Part shown: in pieces, positions 26,599 through 36,157 of the stretch
Layout of the letters: each line of letters starts with the position of its first letter
Position numbering within the stretch: position 1 is the stretch's first letter
Origin: Thioclava sediminum
GTDB lineage: Bacteria > Pseudomonadota > Alphaproteobacteria > Rhodobacterales > Rhodobacteraceae
Direction: 5' to 3'
NCBI RefSeq assembly: GCF_002020355.1
Contig: NZ_MPZV01000002.1
Location: 620,001-684,000 of the forward strand
DNA length: 64,000 nucleotides
Program-made: the position numbers and the translations under genes
The notes under the pieces: model-generated
Databases searched by the model: none
What the model saw: the letters and a program-made list of their open reading frames with translations, nothing else
Told to the model about the DNA's origin: nothing

Positions 26599-26786
26599 TT
26601 CTTCCCCATCCTCAGATCACCGCTGAGGAAGTCATCAGGGTGTTCTTGTTCAATCTTCGTCATGTGGAGGATGACACAGCCATCTGGCTTAATCTCGATC
26701 CGCGCGCCGGCCAATCCAGCGTCGGACAATTCGCGCACAAGTGTGGCGACAAGTCTTTTCGAGTGTGCCTGGGGGCTTGTGGCCAT
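26595..26786 (-). CDS. Small integrase-partner protein (63 aa)
   Basis: It begins MATSPQAHSKRLVATLVREL and ends with strands IEIKPDGCVILHM and a charged tail. AGGA about 8 nt before the ATG at 26786 sets the start. Size, helix-strand-strand layout and coupling to an integrase parallel the 68-aa protein at 16189. An excision-related role is possible but unproven. Confidence 0.6.
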   Translation of the reverse strand: MATSPQAHSKRLVATLVRELSDAGLAGARIEIKPDGCVILHMTKIEQEHPDDFLSGDLRMGKK

Positions 26787-27433
26787 CTTCTTTCCTAGCG
26801 ATATTCCCTCTTGGGGCCTGAATTTCCGAGGTTTTGGCCCCGCATTCCCTATTGTGGTGCTTTGGGGTGAAATACCGAAGAGGTTTCGTTCCTCAATCCA
26901 CAGGAAATCGTGGACAGGATGTAGCCGTTGCCTACGCCACATGGGCCCGGGCGCGGCTCTTCTGCTTCGGCGTGAGGATTAGCCTGATTGATCTGGAGCT
27001 TCGATTTTCTTTGCTCTCGACCTAGATCGGCAGCCATTCTCGTCTGAATAAACTTCGCGGATCGAGCACATGAAGCGTTCTTCAATCACGTGTTCGGAAC
27101 TCGATGGAGACGTCAGACGGCATCCAATTCGAACGCCCCTGCTAAAGAAGATTTCACGACCTTGATCACGCCACGAGCGGCCTTTGTCGGGCTGCATCAG
27201 AAACGCTCCCCACTCCGACTGGTGTGCCACGCAATCACTCTGCGTCTGCAAACAAGCTGAAACGCGCGACCAACGCTAAATTCTCGGGAGAAAGCGCACC
27301 TTCATGACACTGCCCCCGAGGCGTCTTTCACGAAAGCGAATAGCACCTCCTGTTTGTGAAGAAGATGAACCTTTGCCGCGCGGCTCCAATATTCGGAAGA
27401 CAAGCGAAGCAACGCCTTCTTCGCGGAAACACC
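26787..27433. other. 647-nt region without a supported gene
   Basis: Open frames here, such as 26979-27251 on the minus strand, lack a ribosome site and a recognisable composition. I see no copy of the 47-bp att repeat, so the right end of the second element is not marked here. Confidence 0.4.
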
Positions 27434-28126
27434 TCACGCTTCGATCAGTGCCCCGTCGCGGAGATGGATCAGCCGATCGAAGCGGTCGAAGATTTTCTCG
27501 TCGTGCGTCACGGTGAGAATACAGGCTTCCTGCTCGACGGCGAGCTTTCGCAGCAAATCCATCACAAGCTGAGCCCGCACGGAATCGAGAGCAGCCGTTG
27601 GCTCGTCGGCAAGAATGATCCGGGGTCGGTTCGCTAATGCGCGCGCGATGGCAACGCGCTGCGCTTCCCCACCTGACAGATGCGCGGGCTTGACCTCGGC
27701 GCGATGTCCGACCTCGAGATAATCCAGCAATTCGCGTGCCCGTGCTTTCGCCGCCGCAGGCTTCCAGCCCGCGAGATTCAGCACCACCGAGACATTCTCT
27801 TCGGCTGTGAGGAACGGAAGCAAGTTATGCGCCTGAAAGATGAAGCCGATTTTGTCGAGACGAAGTTGACGCAGGTTGCCACGCAGCCATCGGCCGTCAA
27901 ACACCGTCTCGCCATCGAGCAAGAGACGGCCTGCCGAGGGGTCAACAATGCATCCGATAATGTTGAGCAGTGTGGTCTTTCCCGAACCCGAAGGGCCGAG
28001 CATCGCCACCACCTCGCCCGCATGGATCTGCAAATCGACCACGCGCAATGCATCGACGCGTGTTTCACCCTCGCCATAATGCTTGGCTACGCCTGACACA
28101 TCGACGAGAAGGTCACCAATTGCCAT
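27434..28126 (-). CDS. ABC exporter ATPase (DevA/LolD-like)
   Basis: A 230-residue ATP-binding subunit with Walker A GPSGSGKTT at about 44-52, a Q-loop in FIFQAHNLLPFLTAEEN, signature LSGGEAQR near 150 and Walker B IILADEPTAALDS near 172. This is the MacB/LolD/DevA subfamily that partners FtsX-type permeases. The ATG at 28126 follows the permease stop by 1 nt. It is the last gene of the operon 31006-27434. Confidence 0.9.
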   Translation of the reverse strand: MAIGDLLVDVSGVAKHYGEGETRVDALRVVDLQIHAGEVVAMLGPSGSGKTTLLNIIGCIVDPSAGRLLLDGETVFDGRWLRGNLRQLRLDKIGFIFQAHNLLPFLTAEENVSVVLNLAGWKPAAAKARARELLDYLEVGHRAEVKPAHLSGGEAQRVAIARALANRPRIILADEPTAALDSVRAQLVMDLLRKLAVEQEACILTVTHDEKIFDRFDRLIHLRDGALIEA

Positions 28127-28127
28127 A

Positions 28128-29261
28128 TCAGCCTCCAATCGCCGTCGCAGGGTCAACCTTGAGCGCGGCACGGATACCGAGCCCGGAGGCCACGATGCAG
28201 ACACCAACGATGATCCCGGCAAGCACCAATGCGTTGGTGGGCTCCAGCACAACACGGCGAGGAAAACTGTCTTTCACCAGCAAAATCAAAGACAGCCCGA
28301 TCGCCCAGCCGGAAATTCCCAGGATCAGAGCCTGCTGAACTATGAGACCGAGGATCGTGCGATCTGGTGCCCCGATCAGCTTGAGCGTCGCGATCTGTTT
28401 CAGCTTCTCCATCGTCATCGTGTAGATGATCAGCGCGATCACCACTGCCGAGACGGTGAGCAGGATGCCCAAGAATAGACCGATCTGGCGGCGTGCGCGA
28501 TCGACGACCGATGCGAGCAACAGTTCTTCTTGCTGTGCCTGGGTCAGGGCGCCCAGATGTTTCCATTGCCTGATCGTCGCAGCCACCCGCTCAACATCGG
28601 CATCGGGCTCGATCCGTGCAATTACTGCGGCGACATTGCTGGCGTCTGGCGATGTTGCGCCACGCGCCGCGCGGACCCTCTCGGCTGCGGGATCGAGTTC
28701 GCTTTGAAGGGCCATCGCGTCGGAAAGCGTCATGAAGACCGCGGGGTCACCGCCGGAGTTCATCGCATTTTCTGTCAGCCCGACGACGGTAAACCGGTTT
28801 CGTCCGATACGGATCGTGTCGCCGACCTGAAGCGCCGACTTTCGGTCGGCCACCAGTTCGTAGTGGCTGCGCCCAAGCCCACGCCCATCAGTGATGGTGG
28901 AGGGACCTCCGGGACGACCGCGCTCGTAACCTATAACATATAGCCGAAGCGTCTGCGTCCCGTGCTGTGCCTCGATCGTCTGGTAAGTGATCGCGCCCGC
29001 GTCAGAGATCCCCGGAAGACGCGCCACCGCATCGCGCGTCGCGGAAGGTAGCGAAGACGCCTCGGCAAAGGGCCCCTGAGTATTCGCCTCAACGACCCAG
29101 AGATCTGCGCGCGGTGCTTTGACTGCCGCAAGTGCATCCGAAACAAGACCGTTATAAATCCCGATCATCGCCAGCACGACAGTCATCAGCAACCCCAACC
29201 CGAAGCAGGTCAGGACAAAGCGAAACAGGCTATGCCGGATATCCTTGAGCGCAAGATTCAT
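28128..29261 (-). CDS. FtsX-type ABC permease (DevC-like)
   Basis: 377 residues with one N-terminal helix, a long periplasmic domain (about residues 40-260) and three C-terminal helices, the MacB/FtsX layout with four membrane segments. It overlaps the adaptor gene by 4 nt. With the ATPase and the HlyD-like adaptor it resembles DevBCA, which exports lipids or hydrophobic compounds through TolC. Confidence 0.88.
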   Translation of the reverse strand: MNLALKDIRHSLFRFVLTCFGLGLLMTVVLAMIGIYNGLVSDALAAVKAPRADLWVVEANTQGPFAEASSLPSATRDAVARLPGISDAGAITYQTIEAQHGTQTLRLYVIGYERGRPGGPSTITDGRGLGRSHYELVADRKSALQVGDTIRIGRNRFTVVGLTENAMNSGGDPAVFMTLSDAMALQSELDPAAERVRAARGATSPDASNVAAVIARIEPDADVERVAATIRQWKHLGALTQAQQEELLLASVVDRARRQIGLFLGILLTVSAVVIALIIYTMTMEKLKQIATLKLIGAPDRTILGLIVQQALILGISGWAIGLSLILLVKDSFPRRVVLEPTNALVLAGIIVGVCIVASGLGIRAALKVDPATAIGG

Positions 29262-30403
29262 TCGTCTACCTCGACTCTCACCTTTCGGCCTTCGACAGCG
29301 CCTTTGGGAACCGGCGAAACAACCTCTGCGCCTTCCGGCAGACCGTCCGTCACCTCTGCGCGGCCGAGATCGTCGCGCGCACCGAATTCCAGGGTCGCCT
29401 GCGCGAGCGCACCATCCTGCGCTATCCAGACCGTTCCCGAAGCACCGTCGAAGCCCGTGATATCGACCTCGGGCACCATCAACGCCCGATCGCGATGACC
29501 CGTCGTGACCAGAGTCTCAGCCTGTTCGCCCAGATACATTTCGGCGGGGCAATCCGCGCAGGCGAGCCAGACCTTGCGCTCCTCGTTGACGCGGTCGCTT
29601 TCCAGCCCGATCCGCACGATTTCGCCATGAAACTCATGTTGTGGGCGCGAACGAAGACGGATGGCGCCCACCTGCCCCAGCGCAAGCTGACCCGCGCGCT
29701 CCTCGTCGATATAGGCCTGAATCCAGATCGTCTGCGGATCAATCAGGCTGAAGATCGTGTCACCCGCCTTGACCACCGTGCCGGCCTCGGCCTTGCGTGC
29801 AATGATCAAGGCATCATAGGGAGCCGCCAGAACGTGTTTATCCAGAAGCGTGCGGGCCGATTGCAGATTAGCGTCCGCCTCCGCCGCCTGAGCCCGCAGC
29901 ACCATCAGCTCGGTTTTGGCCACCGCGAGATCTGCGCGCGCCACATCGAGATCGCGCTGGGTTTCCTCCGCGCTCTGCTTTGAGGTGCGATCCGTTCGTG
30001 CAAGTTCCTGCCGGCGCGTATTGGCCGCCTCGCGCTGTGACAAAACCGCCTGAGCGCGTGGCAGGGCAGCTTCCGCCTTGGCGAGCGCTGCACGTGCCGC
30101 TTCCACCCCCGCATCAGCTTGGGCAACGCGCGCCTGTTGTTCTTCGGGATGCAAACGCGCCAATTCCTGCCCGGCCATAACACGATCACCAGCATCTGTT
30201 GACAGGCTCTGCACGGCGCCCCCCAGTTCGAAGCCAACGGCGCTCAGCACACGTGCCTCAACTGTTCCCAAACCATAAATCCGGAGCGTGACATCCGTCT
30301 CTGGCGAAAGCACCGTTACCGGCAGCGGACGGTGGCGCAGCACCCAGATCCCACCCGCCAGCGCGACTGCGGCTACACCGACGACAAACCAGCTCTTACG
30401 CAT
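29258..30403 (-). CDS. HlyD/DevB-like periplasmic adaptor protein
   Basis: 381 residues. One N-terminal membrane anchor (about residues 7-23) is followed by a lipoyl half, an Ala/Glu/Arg-rich coiled-coil hairpin (about residues 85-190), the second lipoyl half (LAAPYDALIIARKAEAGTVV) and a beta-barrel region. It links the inner-membrane ABC unit to a TolC channel. CADCPAEM near residue 285 is an unusual Cys pair for this family. Confidence 0.88.
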   Translation of the reverse strand: MRKSWFVVGVAAVALAGGIWVLRHRPLPVTVLSPETDVTLRIYGLGTVEARVLSAVGFELGGAVQSLSTDAGDRVMAGQELARLHPEEQQARVAQADAGVEAARAALAKAEAALPRAQAVLSQREAANTRRQELARTDRTSKQSAEETQRDLDVARADLAVAKTELMVLRAQAAEADANLQSARTLLDKHVLAAPYDALIIARKAEAGTVVKAGDTIFSLIDPQTIWIQAYIDEERAGQLALGQVGAIRLRSRPQHEFHGEIVRIGLESDRVNEERKVWLACADCPAEMYLGEQAETLVTTGHRDRALMVPEVDITGFDGASGTVWIAQDGALAQATLEFGARDDLGRAEVTDGLPEGAEVVSPVPKGAVEGRKVRVEVDE

Positions 30404-30406
30404 CTC

Positions 30407-31006
30407 TCAGCCATCCTTCCTGCATTCGAGCAAGCGCAGTTGCACATCCAGCAGCGCCAGCCCGGTCTCTTCCATTGAAGTCGTGCGCGGCCCGAGCGCC
30501 CATCGGATCGCGGCGCCCTGGACAAGCGAGCTCAGCAGATAAGCAGCATCACGCGGCGTGAGATCGACCGTTATCCGCCCCTGTGCCTGTGCGGCGGCGA
30601 TGTCCGCCTCAAGCGTTTCATGAAATACGCTTAGGCGCTCCCGAAAAGCCCCGCGCAGAACTTCGTTCTCGGTCGTCAATTCTCGCGAGAACAGGAGCAT
30701 TGGGATCGCCGGAGTGTGCGCGATCACCCCAAGCTGTGCCGCCACCAATGCGCGCACCCGCTCCAGCGGATCTGACACACCCTCGAGCGCTGCCTCCCAG
30801 GCTGCCGCCAGGGTGCCGGTGACATGTTCGGCGACCGCACCCCAAAGCTCCGCCTTGGACGGGAAGTGCCGGAACAGAGCCGCCTGTGTCAGCCCGATCT
30901 GTTTCGCGACCGCATTCGTAGTCACGCGATCAGGGCCGATCTGGTCGGCCATCTCGAGGACGGTCGAGACGATTTCTGCTTTTCGTAGATCTGCGGATTT
31001 TCGCAT
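30407..31006 (-). CDS. TetR/AcrR family repressor
   Basis: A 199-residue regulator. The N-terminal HTH is visible in TTNAVAKQIGLTQAALFRHF followed by PSKAELW (about residues 33-60), with a helical ligand-binding domain after it. It is the first gene of the exporter operon, 3 nt before the adaptor, and a palindrome lies just upstream of its start, so autorepression of the whole operon relieved by an exported compound is likely. The ATG at 31006 is preferred over the GTG at 31009. Confidence 0.9.
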   Translation of the reverse strand: MRKSADLRKAEIVSTVLEMADQIGPDRVTTNAVAKQIGLTQAALFRHFPSKAELWGAVAEHVTGTLAAAWEAALEGVSDPLERVRALVAAQLGVIAHTPAIPMLLFSRELTTENEVLRGAFRERLSVFHETLEADIAAAQAQGRITVDLTPRDAAYLLSSLVQGAAIRWALGPRTTSMEETGLALLDVQLRLLECRKDG

Positions 31007-31015
31007 CACATGCCC

Positions 31016-31041
31016 TTAGTTAGTTATTGATTACTTACTAG
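31016..31041. promoter_or_regulatory. Imperfect palindrome upstream of the TetR-family gene
   Basis: The half-site TTAGTTAGTTAT (31016-31027) is mirrored by ATTACTTACTAG (31030-31041): 9 of 12 positions are symmetric around a TG spacer. It lies 10-35 nt upstream of the ATG, a usual place for a TetR-family operator. Confidence 0.55.
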
Positions 31042-31150
31042 GGGACAGCTGTCGAAACGTCAACTGGCTCTTTGAACTGAAACCAATCCCGCATTGCCAG
31101 CGACCATTGCTCTCGGAATTTACGAAATCGAAAGCGCCCTCGGTGGCCCC

Positions 31151-31669
31151 TCAGGTGCCCACAAGACCTCGCGCTTCGTCGAACCAGTCGTTGAGCGCCT
31201 TGAGTGAGAAAGGAAGGCGACAACCATAGCCGCCCGTAAACTCGTCATAAGCATGTTCGTTCAGGCCGTTGATGCCCACGAGGACGGGAATGCCCCGCGT
31301 GACCGCCTCCGCGATAACCGGGCGAAACCCGCGCCCTTCAGCTTCCATTTTGCCGAACTTGTTCACCACGAGCAGATCAGGCCCGTCGGCGAGACTGCGT
31401 GACACCGCCGCGACGGAGGTCTCGAGCGCGGCGGGATCAAGACGGCATCCGCGAGATCCCGCGCCGAGTGCCTGAGAGATCGATAGAACGGGTCCATTGG
31501 GCAGGACCTGGATGTCCATGTCGCAAGCGTGGCTTTGGGGTCGATCGATATTGACCTGCACAACGCCACACACGCGAAGTCCTCGCGAAATCGTCTGTCG
31601 CGCAAATCGCGCCATCAGGAAGTCCGCGTCGCCCCGACCGGGGCTTTCGATAGCGGCAATGGGAAACAT
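31151..31669 (-). CDS. DUF2478 family protein
   Basis: A 172-residue protein with the family's PDLLVVNKFGKMEAEGRG segment and a following GIPVLVGINGLNEHA strand. It resembles P-loop NTPases of the THEP1 group in its C-terminal part, but no clear Walker A is present. Family members are often encoded near molybdenum-related genes, which fits the adjacent molybdoenzyme nitrate reductase. It is the last gene of the nar cluster, 16 nt after the carbonic anhydrase gene. The role is inferred only. Confidence 0.75.
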   Translation of the reverse strand: MFPIAAIESPGRGDADFLMARFARQTISRGLRVCGVVQVNIDRPQSHACDMDIQVLPNGPVLSISQALGAGSRGCRLDPAALETSVAAVSRSLADGPDLLVVNKFGKMEAEGRGFRPVIAEAVTRGIPVLVGINGLNEHAYDEFTGGYGCRLPFSLKALNDWFDEARGLVGT

Positions 31670-31685
31670 CTTTTGTCCTTTCCGT

Positions 31686-32324
31686 TCAATCCGCTGCAGT
31701 GCTCAGATGCGGAACATCCTCACCGAAAACACTGGCGCGGGTGATCGTGCAGTCAAGATCGGCAAGCACGCCGTCCTTGAGGCCATAGATTAGTCCGTGA
31801 ACCTTGACTGGCTCGCCGGCGGCCCAAGCGCGCTGAAGAATTGGTGTCTCAGCAATACGCCGCACGCCCTCGATCACATTGAGCTCCGCCAGCCTGTCGC
31901 GACGGGACTCGATCTCGGCCAGTTGGCCAAGATCGATCGCGTAAGCGCGCGCCAGGCGACGAATGGGCTCGAGCCAGTGATCCGTCAGACCGCCCAGCAT
32001 ATCCTCGGTCGCCGCCTTGACCCCGCCGCAGCCGTAATGACCACAGACGATAATCTCGCGAATACCAAGGCTTTCAACGGCAAATTCAAGCGCACTCAGC
32101 AAGTTCATGTCTGAAGAATGCACGACGTTGGCGACGTTCCGGTGGACGAAGACCTCGCCGGGATCAAGCCCCGCAACAACATTCGCAGGTACGCGGCTAT
32201 CGGCGCAACCAACCCAGAAGAACTCCGGGTTTTGCCGCGTCGCAAGACGTGAGAAATAGCCAGGCTCCTCCGCCTTGCGGCGTTCCGACCAAGTGCGGTT
32301 GCGGGTGAAAAGATCGCTCAGCAT
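31686..32324 (-). CDS. Beta-class carbonic anhydrase
   Basis: A 212-residue zinc enzyme interconverting CO2 and bicarbonate. The ligand set is visible: Cys40 with Asp42-Ser-Arg44 in WVGCADSR, then His96 and Cys99 in CGHYGCGG. It starts 11 nt after the parvulin stop, so it is co-transcribed with the nitrate reductase genes. Bicarbonate supply or local pH control during nitrate respiration is a plausible reason, but inferred. Confidence 0.93.
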   Translation of the reverse strand: MLSDLFTRNRTWSERRKAEEPGYFSRLATRQNPEFFWVGCADSRVPANVVAGLDPGEVFVHRNVANVVHSSDMNLLSALEFAVESLGIREIIVCGHYGCGGVKAATEDMLGGLTDHWLEPIRRLARAYAIDLGQLAEIESRRDRLAELNVIEGVRRIAETPILQRAWAAGEPVKVHGLIYGLKDGVLADLDCTITRASVFGEDVPHLSTAAD

Positions 32325-32335
32325 CGCTTTTGTCC

Positions 32336-33130
32336 CTATGCCGTCAGATCGACCCCAGAGATATCTGCTCGTGCGGCGAGCTCCGCCACGAAGGCGCGCA
32401 CTGCGCGTATCCAGGCTGCCTTCTCCATCGCTTCGGCAATACGCGGACGCACGGTCTCGTATGGCAGTGGAGCGCCTTCGGCGACCGCATCGAGCCGGAT
32501 CACATGCCAGCCGAAACGACTGAGCACGGGCTCCGCGGTGAGCTCTCCTTGGCCAAGCGCACGCAGGGCTTTCTCGAACTCAGGAACGGTGTCGCCCGGG
32601 CCGAGTTGGCCGAGGAAGCCACCCTCGCCGCGCGACGAGCAGTCGCTATTCTCCTTGGCTAGACGCGCAAAGCTTTTGGGTTTTTCGATCGCCTCTGTCG
32701 CCAAGGCGCGCGCGCGGGCCTCAGCTGTCTCGCGTTGCGCCTCGTTGCGCGGATCGCAGGCGATCAGTATATGCGCGGCTTCCCAAAGCGGCGGGGCGCG
32801 GAACCGCGTGGGATCACGGCTCCATTCGACTTGGATATCCTCCTCGGAGGGAGGCGTCACCTCGACGGCATCCTCGAGAAGCGCACGGATCAGAGCCTCG
32901 TCCTCGGTCTCGATCTGTCCCGGAGCGACATCCTGAGGGTCGGCGTCAATCGCACGGTGCTCCGCTTCTTGCAGAAGAAGCGCGCGAACCGCGAGCGCAT
33001 TGGCCGCCTTGCGCCAGGCAATGCCGGGTTTGTCACTCGGGCCGTTATGATGCTGGGCTTCCGCAGCAATCGCCGCGGAAGGGATAGTCTGGCCATTCAC
33101 GACGACATCGGGAAAGAGCGGTTTGGTCAT
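32336..33130 (-). CDS. Parvulin-type peptidyl-prolyl isomerase of the nar operon
   Basis: 264 residues: an N-terminal helical chaperone part (about 1-110) and a C-terminal rotamase domain with AAHILIACD, FARLAKENSDCSSRGEGGFLG and VLSRFGWHVIRLDAV. NifM/SurA-like parvulins often follow narI in Paracoccus-type operons and probably assist folding or cofactor insertion of NarG. No signal peptide is seen, so it is cytoplasmic. The ATG at 33130 has GGAG about 9 nt upstream; a GTG at 33139 overlaps the narI stop. Confidence 0.87.
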   Translation of the reverse strand: MTKPLFPDVVVNGQTIPSAAIAAEAQHHNGPSDKPGIAWRKAANALAVRALLLQEAEHRAIDADPQDVAPGQIETEDEALIRALLEDAVEVTPPSEEDIQVEWSRDPTRFRAPPLWEAAHILIACDPRNEAQRETAEARARALATEAIEKPKSFARLAKENSDCSSRGEGGFLGQLGPGDTVPEFEKALRALGQGELTAEPVLSRFGWHVIRLDAVAEGAPLPYETVRPRIAEAMEKAAWIRAVRAFVAELAARADISGVDLTA

Positions 33131-33135
33131 TGCTC

Positions 33136-33903
33136 TCACTCCGCAGCCGAAGGTCGCTTCGCCGCAGCGATACGCCCCTTATTGATGTCGGCAGCACTGC
33201 GCTCAGGCAACTTGGAGCTCCGGCGAGACCGCACGATCTGATAACCGGGGCGCAGCAGCAAATAACGTAGCGGCGCGAAGATCCCCGAAGCTATGTGAAC
33301 GAGGCGGGTGAAGGGGACCAACAGGAAAATGGTCAGTCCGAGCACGATGTGCAGCTTGAACACAAGCGCCGCGCCCGCGACATAGTCCGCAGCACCCGGC
33401 TGGAACGTCCAGATCATCTGCGCCCATGTCATGAACTTGACCATCTCGTGACCGTCGGAGTGTTGCCAGCTCACCGGAACCGTCCCGAGACCGAGCAGAA
33501 GCTGAGCCAGCAGGAGCACGAGGATCGCGATATCGGCAAAGCTCGACGTCAACCGGATACGTTGGTCGGTCCAGCGGCGATAGAGCAGCATCCCGCCGCC
33601 GATCGTCGCCATCACGCCCGCGATCCCGCCTGCCACGATTGCGAGGATTTGTTTGGCGCCGTGGCTGACATGGAGCATGTCGAATACCCAGATCGGCGTC
33701 AGAAGGCCGACGACATGGCCCACGAAGATCACAAGAACCCCGACATGGAACAGGATCGATGCGATCGCGAAATGACGCTGTCGCAGCAACTGGCTCGACG
33801 AGGTTTTCCAAGTGAAGGGATCACGATCGTAACGCGCGATCGATCCCAGGAAGAGCACGGAAAGTGCGATGTAGGGGTAGATGCCAAAGAGAAACGTATT
33901 CAT
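33136..33903 (-). CDS. narI: Respiratory nitrate reductase gamma subunit (cytochrome b)
   Basis: A 255-residue inner-membrane protein with five hydrophobic segments. The histidines in LFHVGVLVIFVGHVVGL and in the KLHIVLGLTIFLLVPFTRLVHI segment correspond to the two haem b ligand pairs. It takes electrons from quinol at the periplasmic side and passes them to NarH. GGAGG 6-10 nt before the ATG at 33903 sets the start; an ATG at 33918 overlaps the narJ stop. Confidence 0.96.
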   Translation of the reverse strand: MNTFLFGIYPYIALSVLFLGSIARYDRDPFTWKTSSSQLLRQRHFAIASILFHVGVLVIFVGHVVGLLTPIWVFDMLHVSHGAKQILAIVAGGIAGVMATIGGGMLLYRRWTDQRIRLTSSFADIAILVLLLAQLLLGLGTVPVSWQHSDGHEMVKFMTWAQMIWTFQPGAADYVAGAALVFKLHIVLGLTIFLLVPFTRLVHIASGIFAPLRYLLLRPGYQIVRSRRSSKLPERSAADINKGRIAAAKRPSAAE

Positions 33904-33914
33904 CTGAGCCTCCG

Positions 33915-34633
33915 TCATTCCGCCGCGGTTTTCGCGTGGCGCAGTTTGGGCGGATCCATCTGCGCGAGCATGTCGCGCACCTGCGGACAGCCTGCATTCG
34001 GGTCGGGACCGAAGGTAACCTCGGTTTCTTCCCAGATCTTGTCGATCTCCTCGAGATCGTCGGGGGACGGATCAGGTCGCGCGAGAATCTCGGCCACAGC
34101 CTCCTCGTCAGCCATCTCACCCGACATTTGCACGAGCGCCGTGAAGATCGCCGCATAGGCGCTCTCGCGCTTGCCCAACCGTTCCCCGACCGCAGCGAGG
34201 ATATGGGCTGCATCCGCCAGCATATCGCGCGCTTCCTCGGGCGGACGAGCCGCAAGGAACTCGAGCAGCACGGGAAGATGGTCGGGCAGTTCGGTCGTTG
34301 CTGGCTCAAAACCTGCCGCACGATAGGTCTCGAGCAGGTCGACCATGGCACCGCCACGATCACGGCTTTCTCCATGGACATGTTCGAAGAGGTTGAGCGA
34401 CAGGCTGCGCGAGCGGTCGAAGAGCATCACATAGTCCTCTTCGAGCGCGTAGATGTCACGGGCACCGAGTTCTTCGATCAGCGGGCGCAAGTCCCGCCGT
34501 GCCGCCGCCGTGAGCCGCGTCTCGGAGGCGAGAACGCCCCCGATCTCCGGCATCGCTTGTTGCAGTTCCTGCGTCGGATAGCTCAGCAGGACCGAGAAGG
34601 CCTTGAGCGTGCGATCGTTGAGTTGATGGTCCA

Positions 34634-34634
<1 letters not shown>
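33915..34634 (-). CDS. narJ: Nitrate reductase assembly chaperone
   Basis: A 239-residue TorD/NarJ-family chaperone needed for molybdenum cofactor and Fe-S insertion into NarG. It begins MDHQLNDRTLKAFSVLLSYP and contains LFEHVHGESRDRGGAMVDLL, a NarJ signature. The ATG overlaps the narH stop (TGATG), which indicates coupled translation. Confidence 0.95.

Positions 34635-36153
<1,519 letters not shown>

Positions 36154-36157
<4 letters not shown>

Noticed and set aside
26979-27251. 90-codon minus-strand open frame
   Set aside because: No ribosome site, no motif and no coupling to neighbours.
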